Shown here: piece after piece, positions 8,187-17,871 of the stretch
Numbering within the stretch: position 1 is the first letter of the stretch
Layout: the number at the start of each line of letters is the position of its first letter
From: Nodosilinea sp. FACHB-141
GTDB taxonomy: Bacteria > Cyanobacteriota > Cyanobacteriia > Phormidesmidales > Phormidesmidaceae
DNA length: 64,000 nucleotides
Assembly: GCF_014696135.1 (NCBI RefSeq)
Contig: NZ_JACJPP010000004.1
Span: forward strand, 1-64,000
Direction: 5' to 3'
Notes under the pieces: generated by a model
What the model saw: the letters and a program-made list of their open reading frames with translations, nothing else
Told to the model about the DNA's origin: nothing
Database searches by the model: none
Position numbers and translations under genes: made by a program

Positions 8187-8636
8187 TCACCACTGCCGCC
8201 GGTAGTGGTGTTCGACGTAGCGCTTAATCTGCCGAGCCATGCGGCGAATGCCTTCCTTTTCGTCTCGGCGAATGAAGGGCAAAAACACTTGGGAGAGCAG
8301 GCCAGAGATGCGCTCCTGGTGAATGTATTTGGTGCGGTTGGGGCCAACATCTTCGAGTTCAAACACATGCTCGCTTTTGAAGCCGGGGCCCTTAGCAATC
8401 CACCGCAGGCAGTGGTTGGGCTGCACGACCACGATACGGGGCTGAAACTCGGTTTCGTCTTCGCCCTCAAGGCGGCGCAGGGCGAGGAAGATTTCGCCGC
8501 CGGGGCGGATCGGCAGATTGGGATCGCAGTCGTAGAGAAAGGTATTCCAACGGTGCCACTCTTCTTTGCGGACGAGGGCGTCCCAAACGGCAAACCGGGG
8601 AGCGTTAATGGTAACTTCGCTATAGAAACTGGGCAT
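8187..8636 (-). CDS. SRPBCC (START/Bet v1-like) family protein
   Basis: The 149-residue protein has the pattern of the polyketide cyclase/START superfamily: an opening strand FYSEVTINAPRFAVWDALV, an early helix with WNTFLYDCDPNL, a strand rich in acidic and aromatic residues, and a long C-terminal amphipathic helix (about 110-145). These helix-grip proteins bind hydrophobic ligands in a cavity. Related cyanobacterial proteins are mostly uncharacterised and no ligand can be named. The start at 8634-8636 is chosen because the domain begins directly there. An in-frame ATG 30 codons upstream would add a sequence unrelated to the fold, and neither has a convincing ribosome site. The gene is convergent with the CPA2 antiporter. 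Confidence 0.7.
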   Translation of the reverse strand: MPSFYSEVTINAPRFAVWDALVRKEEWHRWNTFLYDCDPNLPIRPGGEIFLALRRLEGEDETEFQPRIVVVQPNHCLRWIAKGPGFKSEHVFELEDVGPNRTKYIHQERISGLLSQVFLPFIRRDEKEGIRRMARQIKRYVEHHYRRQW

Positions 8637-8824
8637 GGCGGTGAGGGGGTTAGCCAGGAACCGGGGGCTAGAAACCGTGCATAGGTAACAGACGCTACTG
8701 CTATCTTCACACACACTGAGAGACACAGACGGGAGAGACTTAGTCGCCTAAACTAGGGAGCTGGTCTTAATATTCCCTCAAGACAGCAGTCTTGTTTCGC
8801 TGGCGATCGCCCAAAGGTTCTGGC

Positions 8825-10216
<1,392 letters not shown>

Positions 10217-10282
10217 ACAGGGTTTGGGGTTTGGGGTGTAGGGTTCAAGGGGCAGCCCTGTACCTTAAACCCTATACCCACT
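10217..10282. repeat. Dispersed imperfect palindrome, copy A
   Basis: In the spacer between convergent genes, GGGTGTAGGGTTCAAGG pairs with CCTTAAACCCTATACCC at 15 of 17 positions. It shares words with the copies near 17.8, 22.1, 29.15 and 50.7 kb and may serve as a terminator here. Confidence 0.6.
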
Positions 10283-10289
10283 CCCCCAT

Positions 10290-10757
10290 CTAATCCAACT
10301 GTCGCTCCATCAGATAGCGCGTGAACTGAACGCCGTTGCGATCGACCACTTCGGTGTCGTACTGGCTGAAGCCAAATTTTTGGAATAGCCCCAGGCTAAA
10401 CTCGCTGGCCTCGGTGTAGAGGCGCTGGATGTGCTTCTCCTGGGCGTGGGCAAGCACCGCCTGCATCAGCAGCGAGCCCACGCCCTGGCGCAGACAGTCG
10501 TGGCGTACGTAGGTGGACGCCACATAGCCGTTGTTGTCAACGCCCGCAAAACCGAGGATAGCGGTATCATCATCCTCGGCCACGTAGGTGGTCACCCCCA
10601 AGATGAATTGGTGAAACCGAGGGCTCGCGGCATCGACGGCGGCCCAAGCCTCAACTTGAGCCTGCCTGTAGTGCTGCGGGCCATTGACCAGCACCGTCTC
10701 TCGAAATAAGGTTGCCAAAGCCGGTAAATCGGCTTCAATTGCGGTGCGAAGATTCAT
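10290..10757 (-). CDS. GNAT-family N-acetyltransferase
   Basis: The 155-residue protein has the GNAT fold: an opening strand MNLRTAIEADLPALATLF, a beta-strand ending in TAILGFAGV, and the acetyl-CoA pyrophosphate loop as CLRQGVGSLLMQAV (residues about 88-102; the family pattern is R/Q-x2-G-x-G/A). The last strand FGFSQYDTEV closes the fold. It transfers an acetyl group from acetyl-CoA to an amine, and the substrate is unknown. Its start lies seven bases after the stop of the glyoxalase-like gene, so it is probably the last gene of a four-gene leftward unit beginning with the membrane-fusion protein gene at 14189. Confidence 0.85.
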   Translation of the reverse strand: MNLRTAIEADLPALATLFRETVLVNGPQHYRQAQVEAWAAVDAASPRFHQFILGVTTYVAEDDDTAILGFAGVDNNGYVASTYVRHDCLRQGVGSLLMQAVLAHAQEKHIQRLYTEASEFSLGLFQKFGFSQYDTEVVDRNGVQFTRYLMERQLD

Positions 10758-10764
10758 GCTTGAG

Positions 10765-11439
10765 TTACCAGTGGACTATCAGCGGTAGGGCGGGGCGAAA
10801 GTCGCGGTGCTGGGCCTGGGTCTCGCCATCAAAGCCGAGTTCCATGAGATAGGTCGGGCCGGTTTGGATTGCGATTAAGTTGGTGGCAGCGAGCACCTCT
10901 AGTTCCCCCGATCGCGGCGGCGATTGGGTCAAGGTCAAACTGACCCGCGTTACCTCGCGTAACCCAAAGGCATGATCAAGAGGTTGTGCCTTGGCTTCAG
11001 TGTAGCTATCTTGTCGCGTGGCAAAGGGCAGACAAAATAGCATCGGCTCGCTCAGCACCGATATATTGGTCGCTACCGGTATAGCTACGCCCGCCGGGAA
11101 GTAAGCGGGCTGGTAGTTCCAATTGGGGAAGGGAAGAGTTGAGGAGGCTTGGCCTGCGATCGGGCGAAGGCATATCCCAAAGGGGCAGGTGCCCTGGGCT
11201 AGACCAGACCAGCGATCCCACAGGTGGGTGGGACGAGTGTTGTCAGACTGGGCCTCAGCGGCATTGTGCACCCACAGCAGCTCCAGCATTAGGTTGTGAA
11301 AGAAAAAGCAGCGGTTAGCCGTGCCTTGGCCAGCGTGCACGTTGGCTCTGCCCTCCACCAGCCCAAACTGGAGCAGCCGTTCGGCGGCAGGGGCGTTGGG
11401 AGCAGTGCAAATAAACAGGTGATCGAGTTCAAACGCCAT
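10765..11439 (-). CDS. Glyoxalase-like (VOC) domain protein
   Basis: The 224-residue protein begins FELDHLFICTAPNAPAAERLL, the opening strand and helix of the glyoxalase-like (VOC superfamily) fold with a possible metal His at DHLF. A Glu in MLELLWVHN, on the strand where VOC metal ligands sit, supports a metal-binding site. The remainder is a second, more divergent half. Relatives are uncharacterised proteins sometimes annotated as VOC family proteins, and no substrate can be named. The gene starts 26 bases after the ABC permease stop and is followed at seven bases by a GNAT gene, so all are likely co-transcribed. Confidence 0.75.
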   Translation of the reverse strand: MAFELDHLFICTAPNAPAAERLLQFGLVEGRANVHAGQGTANRCFFFHNLMLELLWVHNAAEAQSDNTRPTHLWDRWSGLAQGTCPFGICLRPIAGQASSTLPFPNWNYQPAYFPAGVAIPVATNISVLSEPMLFCLPFATRQDSYTEAKAQPLDHAFGLREVTRVSLTLTQSPPRSGELEVLAATNLIAIQTGPTYLMELGFDGETQAQHRDFRPALPLIVHW

Positions 11440-11465
11440 GTCGTTATCCGCAGCGGCACTTCCCG

Positions 11466-12689
11466 TTAAGCCGTTCTCAAGGCCACAATTGGGTCCAGTT
11501 TAGCCGCCTGACGGGCGGGAAACACACCAAAGAACAGGCCAATGCCGCCAGAAACACTCACCGTCAGCAGAATTGCCCCTGCCGAGATCCCGGCTTCAAA
11601 GGGAGTCAGCAACCCAATCAGCAGAATGCCGCTCACCCCCACAGCGGTGCCAATCACGCCCCCTGCGATCGACAGAATGATCGCCTCAATCAAGAACTGA
11701 CCCAAGATGTCGCCTTGGGAGGCACCGATCGCCTTTCTCAACCCGATCTCCTGGGTGCGCTCTCGCACCGACACCAGCATGATATTCATAATGCCAATGC
11801 CGCCGACAAAGAGAGAAATGCCGGCGATCGCCGCCAGCATCAGCGTCAGCGCCCCGGTAATCGTGTTGGCAATGGTGAGCAATGAATCTTGGCTACTGAT
11901 GTAGAAATCGTCTTCGTCGCGAATGTTGTGGCGCAGGCGCAGCAGGTTGGTGATCTGAAACTCGGCGGTGTCCATGCTGGTGCGATCGCGGGCCGACACG
12001 GTGATGAACGAAACTTCGATACCGTAGGGCGATCGCTCGCTGCCGCCAAGGCGGCTAGCTTTGGTGGTCAGCGGCACCATCACCGCGTCGTCGTAGTCAA
12101 GGCCCAGGTTAGAGCCTTTTTTCTCCAGCACGCCGACGATGTCAAAGTTGATGCCCCCCACCCGAATCTGCTGACCCAGGCCCGATTCGTCATCAAACAG
12201 TCGCTCTCGCAGGGTTTCGCCCACCACCGCCACCTGAGCACTGCGGGTGACATCCAAATCGCTGATGAAGCGCCCGTTGGCCACCTCAAAGCTGCGCACC
12301 GAGAGAAAGTCCGGGGTAGTGCCCACCACGTTGATGTTGGCGTTGCGGTTACGGAAGGTGACGAGCTGGCGACCGCTCGACTCAGCCGCCACGCCGCTGA
12401 CCGAGGGCACCTGCTCAGCGATCGCCGTCGCGTCATCCAGCACCAGCGTGCGCGGCACCTCTAGAGAACCTAGCTCGCGAGTTTCGCGGCTGCCCGGCAC
12501 CACAAACAGCACGTTTGGTCCCAGGGTTTCGAGCTGGCCATTGACATACCGCTGCGCCCCTTCGCCCAGTCCCACCATCGTAATCACCGAGGCATTGCCG
12601 ATGATGATACCGAGCATGGTGAGGGCGCTACGGAGACGGTTGGCCGCCAGGGTTTTGGTCGCCATCGACAGGCTTTCTTTCAGATTCAT
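11466..12689 (-). CDS. MacB-like ABC transporter permease
   Basis: The 407-residue protein has the MacB/FtsX architecture: one N-terminal membrane helix (about residues 20-42, ending in a GLGEGAQ segment), a periplasmic MacB_PCD domain (about 45-240), and a C-terminal FtsX domain with three helices, including the motifs GGIGIMNIMLVSVRERTQEIGLRKAIGA and ILSIAGG. It belongs to the tripartite exporters for peptides, lipids, macrolides or lipoproteins, working as a mechanotransmission pump with an ATPase and an adaptor. The adaptor gene lies upstream in the same orientation. No ATPase domain is fused and none is encoded in the neighbourhood, so the nucleotide-binding partner must come from elsewhere. 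Confidence 0.92.
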   Translation of the reverse strand: MNLKESLSMATKTLAANRLRSALTMLGIIIGNASVITMVGLGEGAQRYVNGQLETLGPNVLFVVPGSRETRELGSLEVPRTLVLDDATAIAEQVPSVSGVAAESSGRQLVTFRNRNANINVVGTTPDFLSVRSFEVANGRFISDLDVTRSAQVAVVGETLRERLFDDESGLGQQIRVGGINFDIVGVLEKKGSNLGLDYDDAVMVPLTTKASRLGGSERSPYGIEVSFITVSARDRTSMDTAEFQITNLLRLRHNIRDEDDFYISSQDSLLTIANTITGALTLMLAAIAGISLFVGGIGIMNIMLVSVRERTQEIGLRKAIGASQGDILGQFLIEAIILSIAGGVIGTAVGVSGILLIGLLTPFEAGISAGAILLTVSVSGGIGLFFGVFPARQAAKLDPIVALRTA

Positions 12690-12848
12690 AGAGAAAATAT
12701 GCTTGGAAATTTGTTAGGGCAGCTAAGAATTGAGACCGGGCTTCTCCAGCTTCTTCTAGCTGAACACAGCGTTCTAGCAGCGCAATATCTAGATCAAGAA
12801 GCCAATGGCTGCGATCGGCCAGGTGATATGCAGGTGCATAGCAGTTTG

Positions 12849-14189
12849 CTACTGCTCTTGGCGCACGGTGATATTTTCGAGGGATTTGCCGGGGGGTAGA
12901 TCGACAAAGACGCGATCGCCCTCCTCAATACCATCCAAAATTTGAATCTGGTCGCCCACCTGAGGGCCGAGGGTCACGGGCTGAAACACAATATCGCGGT
13001 CATCGCCGGGCACGAGCACGCCGCTTTCCCCCGCCTGGGTCACTACCGCTACCGTGGGCACCACCAGGGCATCGGCCAGCTGATCGCCCACAAAATTCAC
13101 GTTGACGTTCATGTTCGATCGCAGAATATCTTTGCCGTCAGTTAGCTCAATCCGCACCTGAAACAGGGTGACGCTTTGCCGCTCGATCGCCTCGGGGGCC
13201 ACCAGCTTAACTCGACCGGCAAAGGTCTGATCCGGGAAAGCATCGGCCACCACTTCTACGGTCTGCCCCGGCTCAACCAGGCCAATGTCGGCCTCGGGCA
13301 CCTCGGCCAGCACCTCTAAATCTTCGGCCAGCGCCACAATCGCCGTAGAGGTGGCCGACGACAGCTCAGAAGCCGAGGTAGTGGGGGTAACAAAGGCGCC
13401 CTCGGTAGCAAATTTTTGGGTAACAATGCCGCCAAAGGGGGCGCGAATCAGGGTTTCATCCTGGCGAATCTGGGCGCCGTCGAGCTGGGCACGGGCCTGG
13501 GCCAGGCGGGCTTCGGCCTGGGTAATCGCCTCTTGGCGCGGACCACTGCGCAGGTCATCCACTCGCCGCTGCGACTCGGTGACGCGGGCCTGGGCCTGCT
13601 CTAGGGCTGCCTGGGCGCTGCGCTGCTCGCGGGCGGCAGTGTCGAGATCCGTCGCCGCCACAGCTCCCCGATCAAACAGCTCCTGGCGGCGAGCCAGATC
13701 GCTGGTGGCGAGATCTAGGCGGGCCTGGGCGTCGCGCACTTGAGCGCGGTTGGCCTCAACGGTCGCCTCCGCCTGGGTAATCTCGTCGGGGCGGCTGCCC
13801 TGGCGCAGCTCGGCCAGGGCGGCCTCGGCCTCAGCCACAGCGGCCTGATTTTGACTCACCTGGGCAGCGGTGTCGCGGCTTTTCATGCGGGCGATGACCT
13901 GGCCGGGTTCGACGCGATCGCCCTGCTCTACGAAGAGTTCTTCCAAAACACCGGCATTCTCAGGGCTGAGGTTCACCGTCTGCACTGGCCTGACGGTGCC
14001 GCTGGCCGCCACCCGCACCGTCAGGGGCTCGATCGCCGCTGGGGTCGTAAAGGCCTGGACATCGTAAGCGCTCTGGCGACTGCGCCAAACCCCAAACCCT
14101 ACCGAGCCCGCCACTACGGCCGCCGCCGCCAGCCCAGCCAACAGCCACACCAGCGGACGACGCACCTTACCAATTAAGGGAACCTGCAT
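12849..14189 (-). CDS. Membrane-fusion (HlyD/MacA-like) adaptor protein
   Basis: The 446-residue protein has an N-terminal membrane anchor (about 13-35), a first lipoyl half around VRVAASGTVRP, a long alpha-helical hairpin (about 90-235) rich in Ala, Gln and Glu heptads, the second lipoyl half RAPFGGIVTQK, and beta-barrel and membrane-proximal domains ending VFVDLPPGKSL. It is the periplasmic adaptor of a tripartite efflux system that connects an inner-membrane ABC permease with an outer-membrane TolC-like channel. The MacB-like permease gene starts 159 bases downstream. Hairpin length and domain order fit MacA-type adaptors. No good ribosome site is visible before the ATG at 14189, which directly precedes the anchor. 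Confidence 0.92.
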   Translation of the reverse strand: MQVPLIGKVRRPLVWLLAGLAAAAVVAGSVGFGVWRSRQSAYDVQAFTTPAAIEPLTVRVAASGTVRPVQTVNLSPENAGVLEELFVEQGDRVEPGQVIARMKSRDTAAQVSQNQAAVAEAEAALAELRQGSRPDEITQAEATVEANRAQVRDAQARLDLATSDLARRQELFDRGAVAATDLDTAAREQRSAQAALEQAQARVTESQRRVDDLRSGPRQEAITQAEARLAQARAQLDGAQIRQDETLIRAPFGGIVTQKFATEGAFVTPTTSASELSSATSTAIVALAEDLEVLAEVPEADIGLVEPGQTVEVVADAFPDQTFAGRVKLVAPEAIERQSVTLFQVRIELTDGKDILRSNMNVNVNFVGDQLADALVVPTVAVVTQAGESGVLVPGDDRDIVFQPVTLGPQVGDQIQILDGIEEGDRVFVDLPPGKSLENITVRQEQ

Positions 14190-14337
14190 AAAAACTTTTT
14201 AGATTTTGGCCAGAACTAAACTGCTCAGTTTAATTGTAGCGATCGCAGCTCGCCCCTTACTCTGGGGTAGGGCATTGGCTATCTAGCCCGCCCCCTGCAT
14301 TGATAAGAGCATCGACAAGGGCATAGATGAGGTCGCT

Positions 14338-15438
14338 ATGGCAGAAACTCCGATTCAAGTGGCGGTGGTGGGCACCGGCTTTGGCCAGAAGGTTCACATT
14401 CCGGGGTTGCAGGCCCACCATCGCACCGAGGTGGTTGCAGTGTATCACCGCGATTTAGCGAAAGCGCAGGCGATCGCAGCCGAGCACGGCATCCCCCACG
14501 CCTGCGACAGCGTTGAGGCGATCGTGGCTCTACCCCAGGTGCAGGCGGTGACCGTCGCCACCCCGCCCTTTCTGCACTACTCCCAGGCCAAAACTGTGCT
14601 TGAGGCGGGCAAGCACCTGCTGCTTGAAAAGCCCACGGCGCTCTCAGGGCCCGAGGCCGAGGCGATCGCCGAGCTGGCGCGCGATCGCAATCTAGTCGCC
14701 ACCATGGACTTTGAATTTCGCTTTGTGCCCGCCTGGCAGCGGCTGGCCGAGCTGCTGGCCGAGGGCTACGTCGGTAATCTGCGCTTCATCAACATCACCT
14801 GGACCGTGCCGGGCCGCGCCGACCCCAGCCGCCCCTGGAACTGGTATTCCCGCCAAGACCAGGGGGGCGGTGCCCTAGGGGCCTTTGCCTCCCACAGCTT
14901 CGACTACATCACCTGGCTGTTTGGCCCCATTCAGCGGCTCAGCGCCCGTCTCAGCACCGCCATTCCCCAGCGGCCCGACCCCTCTGGCCAACTCCAGCCG
15001 GTCGATGCCGACGACACCTGTAGTTTGATCCTCGATTTGGCCAACGGTGCCCCCTGCCAAGTGGCGATCAGCTCCGTTACCTATGCTGGGCGGGGCCACT
15101 GGGTCGAGGTCTACGGCGACGGTGGCACCCTGGTGCTGGGCAGCGACAACCTCACCGACTACGTCCACGGCTTTCGCCTCTGGGGCAGTCAAGGGGGTGC
15201 AGCCCTCGCAGAACTGACGATTCCTGATCGCCTCCAGTTTCCCACCACCTATAGCGATGGCCGCATCGCTCCCTTTGTGCGCGTCGTCAACCATTGGGTC
15301 AGCGATATCGATCGGGGCCTGGCTACCGAGCCGTCAATTTGGGATGGGGTGCGATCGCAGCACCTGATGGATTTAGCCCATCAGTCCCACCGCCAAAATG
15401 CCTGGGTTGAGGTGCCCAAACCCCTATTTCAGGTGTAG
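14338..15438 (+). CDS. Gfo/Idh/MocA-family oxidoreductase
   Basis: The 366-residue protein opens with an NAD(P)-binding Rossmann segment (VAVVGTGFGQKVHIPGL, residues about 7-24) and has the family signature LLLEKPTAL near residue 100, where the EKP lysine takes part in catalysis. The C-terminal half is the alpha/beta substrate domain with FEFRFVPAW and the HSFDYITWLFG helix. Members oxidise or reduce sugars, inositols, biliverdin or dihydrodiols. This one most resembles generic sugar-type oxidoreductases and the substrate is not evident. It is divergent from the exporter operon and stands alone, with a possible small hairpin behind it (about 15475-15520). Confidence 0.9.
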   Translation: MAETPIQVAVVGTGFGQKVHIPGLQAHHRTEVVAVYHRDLAKAQAIAAEHGIPHACDSVEAIVALPQVQAVTVATPPFLHYSQAKTVLEAGKHLLLEKPTALSGPEAEAIAELARDRNLVATMDFEFRFVPAWQRLAELLAEGYVGNLRFINITWTVPGRADPSRPWNWYSRQDQGGGALGAFASHSFDYITWLFGPIQRLSARLSTAIPQRPDPSGQLQPVDADDTCSLILDLANGAPCQVAISSVTYAGRGHWVEVYGDGGTLVLGSDNLTDYVHGFRLWGSQGGAALAELTIPDRLQFPTTYSDGRIAPFVRVVNHWVSDIDRGLATEPSIWDGVRSQHLMDLAHQSHRQNAWVEVPKPLFQV

Positions 15439-15574
15439 AAATGTTCCCGATTTAGGCAGGCCTACCGTTCAGAGTTGGGGGTAAGGGGTATCCTCAGGGC
15501 ATCCTTAACCTATAAACGGTGCAGCGTTCCAGCCAGTTCTATCACCTCATCCCTAGCCACCGCCCCGGTGATCC

Positions 15575-16372
15575 ATGTCGTTTCAAAGATATCCCCTAGC
15601 TACAGTTCAAAAAGTTAGCCAGTTTATTCGCGAGACTCTGGTGCTCCCCCCCCACGAACAGCAACCGAGCGTCAGCGGAGAAGAGGTAGACGATGGCCCC
15701 CTACCAGACTCACTCAACGCCCTAGGCGACCTGTTTCGAGTTGGGGATATGCCCGAGGACAACATTCCGGCCCCCAACACCCAGGGGCGCTGGTTTGTCA
15801 GTACCCTTGACCCGGCCGAGGCGTTAGTCAAGCTGCCCGGCCTATGGATGCGTCCTGGCACACGCCTGGTGACCTACCTGCGCCAAGACGCCAACGGCGG
15901 CATGGGCACTACCGTTGCCCTACCCGGCCTGCTCAGCACCACAGAATATCTAGACGACGCGATCAGCAAAGTGACAGCCCCTGACCAAGTGCCTAAGCCC
16001 ATGGGGGCCCTACCCAACCTGATGGCGGGCATAGACGGCGACGGGTCGCTGGCATCCTTTCTGGCGGCTTCAATTTTTACCCGCGAGGTGCGGGAGTTTG
16101 GCCGCTTCAACCGCTACGCCCGCTGGGTGCACCATCGCTTTGTGGCCGCGCCTCCCCAACAAATTCCGTGGCAGTGGCGCACCAAAATCCCCGAAGACTT
16201 TTCTCCCAAAGTGGTGCTCCGCCAGGATGCTGAGATTATCGTCGAGTTTTACACCTGCCGCGTGCAAAAGCCCATTGCCCTGTTTCGCCATCTCGATCGC
16301 TACCCGCCCAACAGCTACACCGCCGAAAACCAAGATCAGGTGATAGCGGTGGCGGGGAATGCCGCCAGCTAG
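15575..16372 (+). CDS. Conserved hypothetical protein (265 aa)
   Basis: I do not recognise a family. The product is soluble-looking, with no signal peptide or membrane helix. Visible features are an acidic linker (residues about 32-60), a central segment with GRWFVSTLDPAEALVKLPGLWM, a Gly-rich strand-turn VALPGLLSTTEYL, and a C-terminal part with several Trp and His residues followed by DAEIIVEFYTCRVQKPI. The base composition matches its neighbours. The frame uses an ATG at 15575 without a strong ribosome site. It lies between an oxidoreductase gene and hppD on the same strand, 246 bases from hppD, so co-transcription is uncertain. Confidence 0.7.
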   Translation: MSFQRYPLATVQKVSQFIRETLVLPPHEQQPSVSGEEVDDGPLPDSLNALGDLFRVGDMPEDNIPAPNTQGRWFVSTLDPAEALVKLPGLWMRPGTRLVTYLRQDANGGMGTTVALPGLLSTTEYLDDAISKVTAPDQVPKPMGALPNLMAGIDGDGSLASFLAASIFTREVREFGRFNRYARWVHHRFVAAPPQQIPWQWRTKIPEDFSPKVVLRQDAEIIVEFYTCRVQKPIALFRHLDRYPPNSYTAENQDQVIAVAGNAAS

Positions 16373-16618
16373 GTTGCGCGGCAGGCGGATAAATAAAAAA
16401 ATTGCTGCTTAGTCAAGGCTCGCTGTGGTTTCCTCCGACCATAGCGGTGGAGATTGGGCAAGAAGAAACGCTGGCTGAAATAAGCCCTTGAAGCTATAAA
16501 AAAGGCAGTGAAAACAGCAAGTTATTAAGTATCTAAACGAAAATATTCTCAGGGGTGAGACTTGAAGGGGTAGGTTTGTGCTCCAATAACAGCGGGATCA
16601 GCACGGTGACATAGCCCT

Positions 16619-17731
16619 ATGGAGTTCAACCATCTGAGTTTTTACGTGGATGAGGTGGCCCCCTGGCGCGACTGGTTTGTCCATGCCTGGGGAGGTGTTT
16701 GGGTTGGGCCAGAGCTGAGTCCAGCTCCAGAGCAACCGGCTCCAGACAAGGCCCTGGTCTATGTAGGGCAGGTACCACTGCTGATTGTGGCTGTGCCCTC
16801 GACAGTAACCCAGTACCTGCAACACCACCCGCCGGGCATTGGCGATATTGCCCTCCGGGTGGCCGACCTCGATCAAACTCTGCGTCGGGTGGCCGCTGCC
16901 GGGGGCAAAGTTATCCAGCCTATCCAAACCGATGCTTGGGGGCGAGGGTGCTGGGGGCAAATTCAGGGCTGGGGCTCCCTCAGCCACACCTTGGTAGAGA
17001 CTTGGCAGGGAGAGGTTTGGGTACCGGGCATTGCCCCCAGCGATCGCCAGCAGGCAGCTTGTTCCAGCAGCTTAGTGACGGCGATCGACCACGCCGTAGT
17101 CAACGTGCCCACGGGAGAACTGGCCCAGGCGGTGACTTGGTACACCAGTCAGCTCGGCTTTCAACCCCGGCAGCGGTTTGCCATTGATACCTCTCGCTCA
17201 GGCCTGCGCAGCCAAGTGCTGGCCCATCCTGAAGGCAGCGCCCAGCTTCCCATCAATGAACCGACCACAGCCAACTCCCAGGTGCAGGAATTTCTCGACT
17301 ACAACCGAGGCGGCGGTATTCAGCACGTGGCGCTCCACACCGAGGATATTGTCCACACGGTAGAGCAACTGCGCAGCGGTGGAGTGAGTTTTTTGCCGGT
17401 GCCCCAGAACTACTACGAAGCCCTTGAGCAACGTCCGGGGTACCAAACCCAGGGCGATATGCCGTCAGAGTGGCTAAGCCAACGGAAAGCCGCCATTGCC
17501 CGACTGCAAATTTTGGTGGATTGGGATCCTCACCTACCCCAGGCTCGCCTGCTGCAAACCTTTACCCAGCCCTTTTTAAGCATTCCCACCGTCTTTTTTG
17601 AACTGATTCAGCGGCAGGTAGTACGGGTCAACGGCGACTTAGCCAAGGCTCAAGGGTTTGGGGAGCGCAACTTTCAGGCACTGTTTGAGGCCATTGAGCG
17701 AGAGCAGATGAAGCGGGGCAGTCTCGCTTAG
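16619..17731 (+). CDS. hppD: 4-hydroxyphenylpyruvate dioxygenase
   Basis: The 370-residue protein is a two-domain VOC-fold dioxygenase that converts 4-hydroxyphenylpyruvate to homogentisate, the aromatic precursor of tocopherols. The three Fe(II) ligands are visible in the C-terminal domain: His in AIDHAVVNV, His in GIQHVALHT, and Glu in VFFELIQRQ. The tail GFGERNFQALFEAIEREQ is the conserved C-terminal helix that gates the active site. Length and order agree with bacterial HPPD. The ribosome site is poor, but the N-terminal domain begins directly at the ATG (MEFNHLSFYV). It ends in a convergent spacer that contains a copy of the dispersed palindrome. Confidence 0.93.
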   Translation: MEFNHLSFYVDEVAPWRDWFVHAWGGVWVGPELSPAPEQPAPDKALVYVGQVPLLIVAVPSTVTQYLQHHPPGIGDIALRVADLDQTLRRVAAAGGKVIQPIQTDAWGRGCWGQIQGWGSLSHTLVETWQGEVWVPGIAPSDRQQAACSSSLVTAIDHAVVNVPTGELAQAVTWYTSQLGFQPRQRFAIDTSRSGLRSQVLAHPEGSAQLPINEPTTANSQVQEFLDYNRGGGIQHVALHTEDIVHTVEQLRSGGVSFLPVPQNYYEALEQRPGYQTQGDMPSEWLSQRKAAIARLQILVDWDPHLPQARLLQTFTQPFLSIPTVFFELIQRQVVRVNGDLAKAQGFGERNFQALFEAIEREQMKRGSLA

Positions 17732-17769
17732 TAGAATGCCTAAGGAAATGACAGAGAAGGGACTAGCAG

Positions 17770-17852
17770 GGGTAAAAGGTATAGGGTACAGGGCCAATCT
17801 TGTAGCCTTGCACCCTACACCTTAAACCTTGAAATACCTTAGACCTTGAACC
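17770..17852. repeat. Dispersed imperfect palindrome, copy B
   Basis: AAGGTATAGGGTACAGGGC pairs imperfectly (16 of 19) with GCCTTGCACCCTACACCTT, followed by more of the same words (CCTTAAACC, CCTTGAACC). It sits between the convergent hppD and CPP1-like genes. Confidence 0.6.
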
Positions 17853-17871
17853 GGCAATTCTCTCCAGGCAG

